64,000 nt of DNA, from assembly GCF_013375555.1 (NCBI RefSeq), contig NZ_JABXWB010000005.1, positions 1,253,501 to 1,317,500 on the forward strand. The letters are read 5' to 3'. Numbering within the stretch: the first letter of the stretch is position 1; each line of letters starts with the position of its first letter. Positions 34,780 to 44,054 of this stretch are shown here, piece by piece. The position numbers and the translations under genes are program-made. Source of the stretch: Sphingobium sp. EM0848 (GTDB taxonomy: Bacteria; Pseudomonadota; Alphaproteobacteria; Sphingomonadales; Sphingomonadaceae). The notes under the pieces were generated by a model. The model was not told the origin of the DNA, ran no database searches, and was given only the letters and a program-made list of their open reading frames with translations.

Positions 34780-34971
34780 ATGAAGATCATTTTGTCGTTT
34801 CTGGCCGCCACTTCGATCGCTGCGATGCCTGTCGTTGCCAGCGCTGCGCCCTGTAAGGACGCAAAGGGCAGGTTCATCAAATGTCCTGAGAACAAGGTTG
34901 CGCCCAAGAGATGCAAGGATGCCAAGGGCAAGTTCGCTAAATGCGGTTCGCCAGGTGCGAAACCGGCCTAA
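34780..34971 (+). CDS. Tiny secreted protein with duplicated CKDAKG-KF-KC motif
   Basis: The product has a signal peptide (MKIILSFLAATSIAAMPVVASA/AP) and a mature part of about 40 residues holding two near-identical units, CKDAKGRFIKC and CKDAKGKFAKC, separated by a Lys/Pro linker. Each unit has two Cys spaced for a loop or metal/heme site in the periplasm. ATG 34780 has GAGGG nine bases upstream; ATG 34771 is too close to it. The role is unknown. A hairpin terminator follows. Confidence 0.7.
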   Translation: MKIILSFLAATSIAAMPVVASAAPCKDAKGRFIKCPENKVAPKRCKDAKGKFAKCGSPGAKPA

Positions 34972-34994
34972 AACCAGGCCATTATGCAGATGCA

Positions 34995-35014
34995 GCGGGA
35001 GCTTCGGCTTCCGC
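34995..35014 (+). terminator. UUCG-loop hairpin after small secreted gene
   Basis: GCGGGAGC-TTCG-GCTTCCGC forms an 8-bp stem, with one G-U pair in RNA, closed by the stable UUCG tetraloop. It lies 24 bases after the stop. Confidence 0.55.
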
Positions 35015-35149
35015 TCAGGCGCCCTTCGCGGCGAACCTTGAATTGCGTCATTCGAGGCGAGTACGGGGACCGCTCCGGTAGCCCACCGGGCAGCGTTCAA
35101 TTCGTGCCGAAATGGCGATAGTCACGGCCTGCCTCGCCCCAGACGGCGA

Positions 35150-36550
35150 TCAACTGGCGGGTTCACGTTGGGCCAGTTCGAACGCGACCGTTCGCCGGGC
35201 GCTGTCAGCACCTGTCAATCGGACGGAAACGCGGTCTCCGGGCAGCACAGCTTTCGTGGCCAGCCGCGCCACGATAGGCTGACGGCATAGTTGGACCTTG
35301 GCACCACGCTCATCCACGTCCGTAATCACGGCATCAAAAGCTTCGCCTTCATGACCATTCAGGAGGATCGTTTCCGCGAGGTCCACGATGGCGCGCTCGA
35401 CCTTTCCGGCCAGCATGTCGGCGCGAGCCATCACCTTGGGAAGCTTTGCAAAGGCTTCCTCGACCACGGTGGGGACCGGTTGCGCGTTGGATATGGCCAG
35501 TACCGCGCGCAGAACATAACGATCCGCCAGTCGACGCAGCGGAGCCGTGGCGTGCGCATAGGTAGCCGCCATTGCGGCATGCCATGGCACAACGCCGCTA
35601 TGATAGGGCGCGTAGGAAGCGCCAGCCCCTGCGCGCCGGATCGCCATCATGACAGCTGCCTGTGCCGGATTGCCCGGTGTCAGCTTTTGCTCGAAATCCC
35701 TGAGTGCCATATGCTCCGGCCAGACGACACCCAAGGCGCGCGCGGTCAGGCGAAGGCGTTCGACCGCCTTTGAATCGGGTTCCGCCATAACACGAAAAAG
35801 GCCGGTGCCGTGTGCCTGTAAGGCATTGGCGACCGCCAGATTGGCTGCCAGCGACAGGCTGGCATTATTGTCTTCCGATTCCAGGCGCGGCCGGTACGTC
35901 AGTGCGAACCCGCCTCGCGGCAATTTGATGACCTCCTGCTCGGGCGGGTCGACGCGAGCCGCTCCACGCAATGCTTCGGCGGCCTGAACGCGGCGGGCAA
36001 GCTCGTCAAACGCCTTTGGCAGATCCGTTGCCTTCACGCTGTCATAGGTGAGCTTGGCCCGAGAGCGAATGATCGCACGCTCGGTGCCATCCAGACGGGC
36101 ATTGCCGTCAGCGCCGATGCGCACGGTCAATACGATCGCTGGCCGAGAGCCATCGGGAAGCAGGCTTGCCGCCCGTTCGCTGAGGACGGGCGGATAGAGG
36201 TTGGCCTTGCGGTCCGGCAGATAGAGCGTCTCGCCCCGCCGCCACGCCTCGACGTCAAGGGGACCGCCATCGTCCACGAACCAGCCTATATCCGCAATTG
36301 CATAGTGGAGCAGCAGGTCGCCGCCACCCGGCTCGATCCAGAAAGCCTGATCCAGATCGGTGGATGTGGCTGGATCAAGCGTGACAAATGGTACTTGCGT
36401 TCGATCGACATGCTCGGCCGGCTCGCGCCGGGCAGCCTCCTCGGCGGCTTGCAGCACCGCGGTCGGGAAGTCCGTGGGTATCTGAAATTCGGATCGAATG
36501 GCAGCCAGGCCATCGCCCAGTGTGTTACCGAGGTCGAGGAGCGTCTTCAT
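35150..36550 (-). CDS. RNB-domain (RNase II/R family) ribonuclease
   Basis: The 466-residue protein consists mainly of an RNB catalytic domain: VTLDPATSTDLDQAFW (about 57-70) has the Asp cluster that binds Mg2+, LHYAIADIGWFVDDGG and RGETLYLPDRKANLYPPVLSE follow, and YAHATAPLRRLADRYVLRAVL is the conserved C-terminal RNB motif. The S1 domain is reduced to about 60 residues, and N-terminal cold-shock domains are missing. It matches the short RNase-II-like proteins of actinobacteria and alphaproteobacteria. ATG 36550 is preferred over TTG 36553. Confidence 0.83.
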   Translation of the reverse strand: MKTLLDLGNTLGDGLAAIRSEFQIPTDFPTAVLQAAEEAARREPAEHVDRTQVPFVTLDPATSTDLDQAFWIEPGGGDLLLHYAIADIGWFVDDGGPLDVEAWRRGETLYLPDRKANLYPPVLSERAASLLPDGSRPAIVLTVRIGADGNARLDGTERAIIRSRAKLTYDSVKATDLPKAFDELARRVQAAEALRGAARVDPPEQEVIKLPRGGFALTYRPRLESEDNNASLSLAANLAVANALQAHGTGLFRVMAEPDSKAVERLRLTARALGVVWPEHMALRDFEQKLTPGNPAQAAVMMAIRRAGAGASYAPYHSGVVPWHAAMAATYAHATAPLRRLADRYVLRAVLAISNAQPVPTVVEEAFAKLPKVMARADMLAGKVERAIVDLAETILLNGHEGEAFDAVITDVDERGAKVQLCRQPIVARLATKAVLPGDRVSVRLTGADSARRTVAFELAQREPAS

Positions 36551-36625
36551 CAACAGCCTTTAGAACAGGCGCATCGGTTCCTGTCCATATCGGCGTCCAT
36601 ATGCTCCTATGTCCGGCGGAAAAGA

Positions 36626-37909
36626 CTACCGGACTTGCGGGGCCCATTTGCGTTCGGCGAGCTGCTTGCGCCGTTCGGCGGAATTGATCGTCGGGCTATT
36701 GGCGGGCAAGGCCTGCCGCAGCGATGCCAACGATAGCAGATGCGCGGTTGGCGCATCGCCCGCCTTCAGTGGCGTCCTGATGCCTTGCCAGCGCATGAAG
36801 ATATAGCCTTCCGGATTGCCCGCTGGATCGAGCCAGTTTGGGACGCCGGGATCGTCGAGAGAAATGACGAAACGGATCATTCCGTCATCATCAACATGTG
36901 CCTGTCGAGCCGTGAGGCTGACTTGATGTTCGACCGTGTTGGGCGTGACGAACCAGGGGTCGCCCAACTGGATGCCCTGATAGGTCACATCGGCTTTGCG
37001 GACGCTGATCAACAGGACTTCGCCTTTGCTGATCCTGTAGCGTGCCATCACGCTCATCTGGCCGCCAAGCCCTCCCGAATCCGTCGCCGATGGGCGTGGT
37101 GCCGGCAGCGCGTTGACCATCGTATTGCGCTGGATTTCTGGCACATAGCCGTCGACCCACAATTTTGTCGCTTGGTGCAGCGCGGCGGCCGCCTGCGCGA
37201 AAGGGCTTTGGTAGCTGCGCGGGGCAGGCACGTCCAGCCGCTCGATGTACAGGCTGGTCGGCGTCTCACGCCAATCGCCGAAGGATTGGCGAACGAGGAT
37301 TGCTGCCGAATGATCGGGCATGGCAAACCAGTTTCTTCCGGCTCGCGGCGTGCCCCCCAGATAGAATTCGAAATCTTCGCCCGGCCTGGCGCCCATATCG
37401 TCCGGTCGGATCACCGCGAGATTTTTGCCCAGCCCCACGATTGGATATTGATCGATGATCTGGAAGCTCAAATCTGCATGCGTGCCACGCCGTCCGTAGA
37501 TGCGATAGGCGCCACCCGGCTCAAGCAGTGCGGAACGATAGAGATTGTCGGGATTGTACAGCCCGGGGAGCCCCTCCACGCCAGCGCCACGGCTGAAATA
37601 GGGCGTGCCAAGCATGTTGAGCTGTTCGGCAAAGTCCCATGCCTGGGCGAGGAGTCCCGCCAGATATTTTTCGGTGTTCTGCCGCGCGACATCGGAACTG
37701 GTCGCATAAGGCATCGCGCGGAGCCTGGCGCTTACGTCCTGTAAGGCGTTGATGAATGGGGCGGCAGGGTCCGTTGCCTGCGCTGCGGCGGCTGATCCCT
37801 CTCCTATGGTCGCGTCGCCAGCAATGCGGCGATCCTCAGAATGCGCTGCGCCGCTCGCAGCCATCGGTGTCAGCGTCGCGAGAAGGGCAAGGATATATCG
37901 CACGGTCAT
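36626..37909 (-). CDS. Secreted DUF1214-like protein A
   Basis: A signal peptide (MTVRYILALLATLTPMAASGAAHS) precedes a 400-residue mature protein. The C-terminal half has YQGIQLGDPWF, then DDPGVPNWLDPAGNPEGYIFMRWQG, the pattern of DUF1214-type proteins. AGGAGG precedes the ATG. The next gene upstream encodes a paralogue sharing these motifs, 14 bases away, and the TonB receptor gene follows further upstream in the same direction. The pair may bind or process the receptor's ligand in the periplasm or at the surface; the exact role is unknown. Confidence 0.75.
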   Translation of the reverse strand: MTVRYILALLATLTPMAASGAAHSEDRRIAGDATIGEGSAAAAQATDPAAPFINALQDVSARLRAMPYATSSDVARQNTEKYLAGLLAQAWDFAEQLNMLGTPYFSRGAGVEGLPGLYNPDNLYRSALLEPGGAYRIYGRRGTHADLSFQIIDQYPIVGLGKNLAVIRPDDMGARPGEDFEFYLGGTPRAGRNWFAMPDHSAAILVRQSFGDWRETPTSLYIERLDVPAPRSYQSPFAQAAAALHQATKLWVDGYVPEIQRNTMVNALPAPRPSATDSGGLGGQMSVMARYRISKGEVLLISVRKADVTYQGIQLGDPWFVTPNTVEHQVSLTARQAHVDDDGMIRFVISLDDPGVPNWLDPAGNPEGYIFMRWQGIRTPLKAGDAPTAHLLSLASLRQALPANSPTINSAERRKQLAERKWAPQVR

Positions 37910-37923
37910 GGATGTGATCCCTC

Positions 37924-39186
37924 CTAATTGTCGAACCGCAGTTGAACGTGCCGGCGGCGTTCAGCCATGCTTTTCCCACGTTGCTCCTCGCTGATTGCAG
38001 GTGTGTCCTTTGGCAGATATTTTCGTATCTCAGTCAGCTTCACCTTGGTCGCAGTCGGATATTGCGCAGGGTTGAACATTTTTTCCGACATCCCGTCATA
38101 GCGGAGAAGGATGACGCCGCGCTGGCGTCCCGTTGTGTCGAGCCAATTGGGCACGCCCGGATCACGACCGGCAATGACGAAATAATAGGACCCGTCCGCG
38201 CTTCTTGCTGCCTGATCGCCCGTTAAACTCGTCTGCCGATTGGCATATTCGAGCGAGGAAAACCACAGATCGGCAAGCTGGATGCCCTGATAATTGCCGC
38301 TCATGGGCCAGGTCCGCACGATCAGGGCTTCATCGGGCGCAAGATTGAAATTGCCGCTGGCCATGAAGCGCCCCGGAACGCCGCCTAGCGCACCCGGATC
38401 AAAGGGTTCGCCGATCGTATTGGCCGCTCGCTTGAGATAACGGGTATCAACCATCGTCGGCCAGACCTGTACATGCGTCCGCAGGTCGGCCGCCGCCTTG
38501 CGGAGACGCATGGCCATCGCCGCGTCGGTCAGAACCGGCTTCAGGTCGCCTTCATGGCCCACCCGGTCGATATGCACGTCGCCTGGCGTTTCGCTGCCCC
38601 AGTCACTGAAAATCTGACGAACGAGGATCTGACTGGCATCCTTTGGATTTTCCAGCCAATTGCCTGGGTGCTTGTCTGGTGACAGCCATATTTCGAACGT
38701 ACCATCCGGCGCGACTTTCAACTGTTCGAAACTGAGCGCCGCTGCCGCGCGGCCGCCGCTGCCGGCAACATAGGGATCGCCGGCATAGACCTGAAAATCG
38801 AGCCGCCGGTTCTTTCCCAGCCTGCCCCACACCCGATAGGTCTCGCCGCCGTTGAGTGTGGCGATCAGGTAACGCTGGTCGGGATTGTCGCCGCCTTCGC
38901 GGATGCGATGATCGAGCACACGGAAATAGGGGAAATCGCCATCGAATATGAGGTCTTCCTCGATCCGGGCCAGCATCATGCTCGCCAGATAGGCATAGGC
39001 GGACGCCCGATTTTCAGGGTCGCGGTAAAAGGGATGCTGCCGCAGGAAAGTGGCCGACTCGGCCGTCGCCTGCTGGAATTCATCCCAGGCGGCATCAAGT
39101 TGCCGGCTGTTCGCGGGCGATTGCGCGGATGCGGGAGCTGCCACGGCCAATGCAGCGGCGATAAGACTGATGGAGCTATGTTTCAT
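37924..39186 (-). CDS. Secreted DUF1214-like protein B (paralogue of A)
   Basis: A 420-residue product with a signal peptide (MKHSSISLIAAALAVAAPASA/QS). It shares with protein A the segments GGETYRVWGRLG (GGAYRIYGRRG in A), ILVRQIFSDW (ILVRQSFGDW), NYQGIQLADLWF and RDPGVPNWLDTTGRQRGVILLRYDG. The copies are diverged enough to have separate roles. GAGG lies upstream of the ATG. The gene is between the TonB receptor gene and protein A in one transcriptional direction. Confidence 0.75.
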   Translation of the reverse strand: MKHSSISLIAAALAVAAPASAQSPANSRQLDAAWDEFQQATAESATFLRQHPFYRDPENRASAYAYLASMMLARIEEDLIFDGDFPYFRVLDHRIREGGDNPDQRYLIATLNGGETYRVWGRLGKNRRLDFQVYAGDPYVAGSGGRAAAALSFEQLKVAPDGTFEIWLSPDKHPGNWLENPKDASQILVRQIFSDWGSETPGDVHIDRVGHEGDLKPVLTDAAMAMRLRKAAADLRTHVQVWPTMVDTRYLKRAANTIGEPFDPGALGGVPGRFMASGNFNLAPDEALIVRTWPMSGNYQGIQLADLWFSSLEYANRQTSLTGDQAARSADGSYYFVIAGRDPGVPNWLDTTGRQRGVILLRYDGMSEKMFNPAQYPTATKVKLTEIRKYLPKDTPAISEEQRGKSMAERRRHVQLRFDN

Positions 39187-39256
39187 ATCCGAACCTCTTG
39201 TTCAGAACAAAGATGCCGACAGGTGCGTGGCAGCGCCTGCCAACGGCATATCGGCC

Positions 39257-41839
39257 TTAGAATTGGAAGCTGAAGTCGAGGCCCCATGTTGCGGGATCGC
39301 CATAGACATTGCCCGCAAATCCCAGCGATCCGAAATCGACCCCTGCGGCCTTGTATTTCTTGTCGGTGATATTCTTGCCCCAGAATGCAATCGTCGCCTT
39401 GCCCGTGCCCAGTTCGAGGTCGGACAGGGCGATACGCGCATCAAGCAAACCCCGCGCGGGCGCGGCGATCCGGTCCCCGAACGGAGCGGTCAGCGGATTG
39501 GGGGCGAAGTAAACCTTTCCCCGGTAATTATAGTCAAGCCTGAAGGCCATCTTCCCAAGATTGTTCACCGCGAATTCATATTGCGCGCCCGCGTTCAATG
39601 TCGTCGATGCGGAATAGGTAAACTTGGCGATGTCGGCGATGTCGACCGTGGCATTCACGGGATAGCCAAGCGAATTTGCCGACGTATTGAATATTTGGAA
39701 TTTCTGGAACTTGCGATCAACATAACCGAAGGTCGCATAGGCCGTCAGCCCCTCATAGGGCACCGCGTTGGCCTCTATCTCTATCCCCTTGTAGCGCGCC
39801 TTGCCGGCATTGGTGATCACCGCCGACGCACCGTTCGGGGTAGCGATGAAGGAGTTCACCTGCAGATCCTTATGGTCCGCATAATAGGCCGTCGTATTGA
39901 AGCGCAGCCGCCGATCGAAGAGATCCGCTTTCAGGCCCACTTCATAGGAGGTCAGGCTTTCGGGATTGAAGCCGCTGTCGAACGCCCGCGCGCTGAAGCC
40001 GCCTGCCTTGTAGCCGGTGGCGACGCGTGCATAGCCCATGATGCCGTTATCGAATTTATAATCGACTGTCATCGCCCAGTTGAATTTGCTGAAGTCGATC
40101 GTCGGCGCGCGAACGACCGGCTGCGTCTGATTGATCGCCTTTTCGTCCCAGGTGTAGCGTGCACCGCCCGTCAGGCCCAGACGGTCGCTGACATGCCAGG
40201 TGCTTTGCAGGAAAATGGCCTTGGTCGTCGATTCCGTGCTGTAGGTGAGTTGCGGGGTAGTGCGAAAGGCGCCGCCGGCGGTGATGAAATCCACAACCTG
40301 CGGGCTGGTCTCATTGCCCTTTTCATTGAAATAATATGCGCCCAGCACATAATCGATGGCATCCCCCACCTTGCCGATCAGGTTCAGTTCCTGTGACCAT
40401 TGGTGCTGACGCCGGAACCCGGTCGCGTGATAGAGGCTCACGGGAAACAGCGTCGCGCCCTGTCCTACGCGGCGGCCAAGCAAACCGGCATTGCCGTTGA
40501 AGCTGCTGTCATCCACGTCCTGGGTCCATTTGCGATAGCCCGTGAGGGATTTGAGCGTAGTATCGTCGTTGATATCTATTTCGAGAGTCAGGGCATGCCC
40601 CTGCACTTTGTCGATCGTCTTGCCGTCGGAATCGATGCTGATCTGATCCAGACGGGTTGGCGATACCGTGAAGGTCGCTCCACCCGCGCCCGGCGATGCC
40701 GCGAAGTAATTCAGCAGCAAAGGGCTGGCCGCGGTCAACTGGAAGGCGTTGGCGAACGCCTTGCTGCGGTTGTAGTCATAGGTGTAGCTCGCCCGGAATC
40801 CGGTCTTGCGATCGAATACAAGCGCTGCGCGAGCGCCATCGGCGCGATAAGCACCAGGGTCGCGGCTGTCGGGCGTCCTGCTGTTGTTGACAATGCCGTC
40901 GCGCTGCTTGTGCAGATAGGTGAAGGATGCGCGCAGACCGCTATCCCCCAGTTCGCCAGTGTCGACCACCGTGCGCGATTGCCAATAGCCGTAATTGCCG
41001 ACGCTGAATTTCTGACGGAGGCCGAAGGTCTCGTCGGGCTTGCGCGTGATCAGGTTGACCGCGCCGCCAATGGTGTTGCGCCCGTAAAGCGTGCCCTGCG
41101 GACCGCGCAGCACCTCTATACGCTCAAGATCGGCAATTTCGAACGCCGACCCGGCGGTGCGCGCGAGGATGATTCCATCCACATACATGCCGACAGGGCT
41201 GTCGGCGGTGAGCAGCGGGTCTGCCGTCCCAAGGCCGCGAATGAATAATCCGACGTTGTTGGGCGCGCCCGCCGCCGCGCTGACAACCAGGCTGGGCGCA
41301 ATAGAGCCGAGATTGGCTATGCTTGAAATGGAACGCGCCTCAAGGGTCTGCTGCGTGATGGCGCTGATAGCGAGCGGCGTTTCCTGAAGATTTTCTGCGC
41401 GCTTCTGCGCAGTGACGACGATTTCCTCCAGGGCGGGCGCGGCAGTTTCGCTGGTCGCTGGTGCGACGGCCGGCGCCTCAACCACTCTGCGCGATTGGTC
41501 TGCCTTCATTTGCACAGCGGCCGGGCGAACCCCGCCGCGTACCACGACGACATTCGTCCCGGCATTCTGATGAGCCAGTCCGCTACCTGCCAGCAAGCGT
41601 TCCAGAGCTTCGTCGATTGTGAAGCGGCCGTTCAGCGCCGGCGCCTGCCTGCCGTCCACATCTGAATTCGCAAATAATATCTGTATGCCTGCAACATTGG
41701 CGAGACGCTTCAGCGCGCCGCCCAGCGGCTGTGGCGGCATATGATAGACCTGAACCTGCGCGTTGGTTTGTGCATATGCAGGGCCAGCCAAGATTGCGGT
41801 CAGCGCTGCTCCGGCCGCCAACATTCCATATTTCGGCAT
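39257..41839 (-). CDS. TonB-dependent receptor with STN signalling domain
   Basis: About 860 residues: signal peptide (ending PAYA/QT near residue 23), STN domain (about 30-103, QVYHMPPQPLGGALKRLANVAG to NVVVVRGG), a low-complexity linker, TonB box EEIVVTAQKR (about 138-147), plug and beta-barrel ending WGLDFSFQF. The STN domain is the part that contacts a FecR-type anti-sigma factor. ATG 41839 has better spacing from GGGGAGG than the ATG directly before it. The divergent ECF sigma/fecR pair at 42025 completes a cell-surface signalling circuit. Confidence 0.9.
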   Translation of the reverse strand: MPKYGMLAAGAALTAILAGPAYAQTNAQVQVYHMPPQPLGGALKRLANVAGIQILFANSDVDGRQAPALNGRFTIDEALERLLAGSGLAHQNAGTNVVVVRGGVRPAAVQMKADQSRRVVEAPAVAPATSETAAPALEEIVVTAQKRAENLQETPLAISAITQQTLEARSISSIANLGSIAPSLVVSAAAGAPNNVGLFIRGLGTADPLLTADSPVGMYVDGIILARTAGSAFEIADLERIEVLRGPQGTLYGRNTIGGAVNLITRKPDETFGLRQKFSVGNYGYWQSRTVVDTGELGDSGLRASFTYLHKQRDGIVNNSRTPDSRDPGAYRADGARAALVFDRKTGFRASYTYDYNRSKAFANAFQLTAASPLLLNYFAASPGAGGATFTVSPTRLDQISIDSDGKTIDKVQGHALTLEIDINDDTTLKSLTGYRKWTQDVDDSSFNGNAGLLGRRVGQGATLFPVSLYHATGFRRQHQWSQELNLIGKVGDAIDYVLGAYYFNEKGNETSPQVVDFITAGGAFRTTPQLTYSTESTTKAIFLQSTWHVSDRLGLTGGARYTWDEKAINQTQPVVRAPTIDFSKFNWAMTVDYKFDNGIMGYARVATGYKAGGFSARAFDSGFNPESLTSYEVGLKADLFDRRLRFNTTAYYADHKDLQVNSFIATPNGASAVITNAGKARYKGIEIEANAVPYEGLTAYATFGYVDRKFQKFQIFNTSANSLGYPVNATVDIADIAKFTYSASTTLNAGAQYEFAVNNLGKMAFRLDYNYRGKVYFAPNPLTAPFGDRIAAPARGLLDARIALSDLELGTGKATIAFWGKNITDKKYKAAGVDFGSLGFAGNVYGDPATWGLDFSFQF

Positions 41840-42024
41840 CATTCACCTCCCCAATTGCGCCTTCAGTCGGCGCGTTTATCGCTTGCGTAGAGAATGACGC
41901 GATTTTTGCCGCAACCCGTAATCGATGCGTGAAATATTTTTAGAATCGCGGATTACATGCTAGGCGTATAAGCAACCAATCGATGTAAAGGCGTGGGGCA
42001 GAGGAACTGAGGGCGATCAATCAA

Positions 42025-42534
42025 ATGACGCTGGTGGAGAGTATAACCGGCCATTATGCGCGCCTTTTACGCGTCGTGCGGAGTAAGGGCTTTAACCGGG
42101 ACGATGCCGCTGACATCGTCCAGGACGCCTATGCGCGGCTGACGATCGCCGCTGAGCGAGCCGACGTGCGCAACCCTGGAGCATTTCTGCATGTAACCGC
42201 CATCAACCTCATCCGCGATCGTGGCCGGGCTTCGGGGCTACAGAGGCTGGCCGTTGAGAACGACGCTGCGCCCGATGAAATCGCATGCCCGGCGCCTTCG
42301 GTCGAACGCGCCATTATCAGCCGGCAGGACCTCGCAGTGCTGGAGCGAGCGCTGGCGGAATTGCCGCCAAAGCGGCGCGCCGCGCTTGTCCTGTATCGCT
42401 TCGACAATATGAGCCATGCCGCTATCGCGCAGCAACTCGGCCTCAGCATATCGATGGTCGAAAAACATGTCCGACTGGCGCTCGACCATTGCCGTCTTCG
42501 CTTGTCGGAAGCGGGTGAGGTGGCCGATGGATAA
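42025..42534 (+). CDS. ECF sigma factor, FecI type
   Basis: The 169-residue protein has sigma region 2 (RDDAADIVQDAYARL) and region 4 (LAELPPKRRAALVLYRFDNMSHAAIAQQLGLSISMVEKHVRLAL). VEKHV in the recognition helix is typical of FecI-group iron/heme or ligand-responsive sigma factors. It would drive the receptor and DUF1214 genes when the receptor is occupied. Its stop overlaps the fecR start by eight bases. Confidence 0.88.
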   Translation: MTLVESITGHYARLLRVVRSKGFNRDDAADIVQDAYARLTIAAERADVRNPGAFLHVTAINLIRDRGRASGLQRLAVENDAAPDEIACPAPSVERAIISRQDLAVLERALAELPPKRRAALVLYRFDNMSHAAIAQQLGLSISMVEKHVRLALDHCRLRLSEAGEVADG

Positions 42535-43423
42535 GGGACGGATATTGCGCATCGACCCGCAAGATGAGCCGGTGTGGGATGCGCTGGAAGGGCTGCGGTC
42601 AAGCGCCGTCGTGACCGAAGCGCGCGCTTATGCCAGCGAGAGGCAGGCGCGGCGTGAGCGGCGGCGCGCATATTGGGCGAGCATGCTCTCCTTCTCTCCA
42701 ATGCGGATTGCGGCGGCGGCCCTGTGTCTGGCCATGATCGTGGTAACGGGTTTATGGTCGTACACGCCCAAGGTCCTGGAACTTGCCACCCATGTCGGCG
42801 AAATCAGAACGGAACAGCTGGCGGATGGATCGCGAGTTGTTCTTGATACCGATACGCAAATCCGCGTCACCTTCACCGGTAATACCCGGCACGTAAGGCT
42901 CGTGCAGGGGCAGGCGCATTTTGATGTGGCGCACGATGCAAGCCGACCGTTCAAGGTTGCGTTTGGCCAGGGTATGGTAACGGCCATTGGCACATCTTTC
43001 GATGTCACGGCCTTTTCCAACAACAAGGCGGTAACCCTGCTGGGAGGGCGCGTTATGGTGGAAGGCCCTGCCAAACCCTCGGGCAACGGCGATCGCGCAA
43101 TGCTCAACCCCGGCCAGCAGGTCACGCTCGCCCCGGACGGCCTGCTGACGCCTGTCCGCGCCGTCGATCTCGGCAGTGCACGTGCCTGGCAGCAGGGACG
43201 GATAGACCTCGTGGATCTTCCGCTCAGTGATGCGCTCGTTCAGGTGAATCGATATTCCACCACCAAGATCGTCGTGCAGGAGCCTTCGCTATCCCACCGC
43301 AGGATAAGTGGTGTGTTTCAGGCGGGTGACGTCAACGCTGTCGCCACTGCACTTTGTGTGTATTTCGATTTACGAGTGGTGCGGCGTACCCGTGAATCGA
43401 TCGTCATCGCAAAGCATAGTTGA
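42527..43423 (+). CDS. FecR-family anti-sigma factor / signal transducer
   Basis: The 298-residue protein has a cytosolic N-terminus with an Arg-rich stretch, one membrane helix (about 60-78), and a periplasmic FecR domain (GEIRTEQLADGSRVVLDTDT, GQAHFDVAHDASRPFKVAFG, TSFDVTAF). The C-terminal 70 residues (DLPLSDALVQVNRYSTTKIVV) look like a STN-type module that would meet the receptor. It holds the sigma factor until the receptor signals. ATG 42527 lies inside the sigma gene's end, so the two are coupled. Confidence 0.88.
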   Translation: MDKGRILRIDPQDEPVWDALEGLRSSAVVTEARAYASERQARRERRRAYWASMLSFSPMRIAAAALCLAMIVVTGLWSYTPKVLELATHVGEIRTEQLADGSRVVLDTDTQIRVTFTGNTRHVRLVQGQAHFDVAHDASRPFKVAFGQGMVTAIGTSFDVTAFSNNKAVTLLGGRVMVEGPAKPSGNGDRAMLNPGQQVTLAPDGLLTPVRAVDLGSARAWQQGRIDLVDLPLSDALVQVNRYSTTKIVVQEPSLSHRRISGVFQAGDVNAVATALCVYFDLRVVRRTRESIVIAKHS

Positions 43424-43592
43424 TCTATTGAGGGTTCTTGTCTTGTCTAGGTGCCTTTGAATTGGTTCTGGCCTGCTGCTGCTTTGGCGGATACCTTATC
43501 TCGCTATCCACCAAAACGGCAGAAAGTGTTCGATCGACCCGCCGATTGATCCGGCTCTCAATGGCCCGTGCTGCACAGCTTTTGCAGCAAAT

Positions 43593-43955
43593 GTGTCAGT
43601 TGCGAAAGGGAGCCAGCGTGTCTTCAAGATGCAGCTGATAGGCTTGGGCAACGGCCATGAGTTCGGCCAGCATCGCCTGGCCTTGGGCGCTCAGATGCAA
43701 TTTGCTGCCCTGTCACTCAGCACGATCGCCGTTGCGCAGGAAGCGCCGGCCATCAAGGCTCGGACCATGGTCAAGACAACTGACGGGGCGCGTATCGGAT
43801 TGATCGACCGGATCATCAAAAATGCCGATGGTACGCCTGGGTCGGTGCAGATCATTTACAAGGGGCGTTTCGTCTCCATCCCGGCATCGACCCTGATCAG
43901 TGGAGACAAGGGCCTCGTCACCAGCCTGACGACAGACAACCTTAAGAAGCTCTGA
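43593..43955 (+). CDS. Small PRC-barrel-like exported protein with rearranged N-terminus
   Basis: The C-terminal 75 residues (VKTTDGARIGLIDRIIKNAD, VQIIYKGRFVSIPASTLISGDKGLVTSL) look like a small secreted PRC-barrel-type protein known to me from sphingomonads. The preceding ALSLSTIAVAQ/EAP is the end of a signal peptide, but its positively charged start is missing. Upstream of about 43712 the frame runs through DNA that, on the other strand, looks like the end of a regulator gene. ATG 43695 or GTG 43593 could serve as start; neither has a ribosome site. The gene may be a 5'-truncated, non-exported relic. Confidence 0.5.
   Translation: MSVAKGSQRVFKMQLIGLGNGHEFGQHRLALGAQMQFAALSLSTIAVAQEAPAIKARTMVKTTDGARIGLIDRIIKNADGTPGSVQIIYKGRFVSIPASTLISGDKGLVTSLTTDNLKKL
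43596..43712 (-). pseudogene. Possible C-terminal remnant of a MarR-type regulator
   Basis: On the minus strand a 38-codon frame reads GSKLHLSAQGQAMLAELMAV then AQAYQLHLEDTLAPFRN and a stop. The LHLSAQGQAMLAEL part resembles the wing-to-helix junction of MarR proteins (xxLTxxGRxLL). It is antisense to the start of the small exported protein gene. No upstream part of a MarR gene is present. Confidence 0.3.
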
Positions 43956-43984
43956 CGCGCCGAATAGGCCCGAGCCGGTGGAAT

Positions 43985-44004
43985 GCGCACCCTGAAGGGT
44001 GCGC
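43985..44004 (+). terminator. Hairpin after PRC-barrel-like gene
   Basis: GCGCACCC-TGAA-GGGTGCGC is a perfect 8-bp stem with a tetraloop, about 30 bases after the stop and upstream of the thiolase relic. Confidence 0.5.
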
Positions 44005-44054
44005 CGCTCATCCGGTTCCCCGGTTCAGACTGCCAGAGAGAGAAAGAGGATATC

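Noticed and set aside
39050..40396. A 448-codon plus-strand frame opposite the STN receptor gene
   Set aside because: The receptor on the other strand has a signal peptide, STN, TonB box and barrel end; the antisense frame has no recognisable domain.
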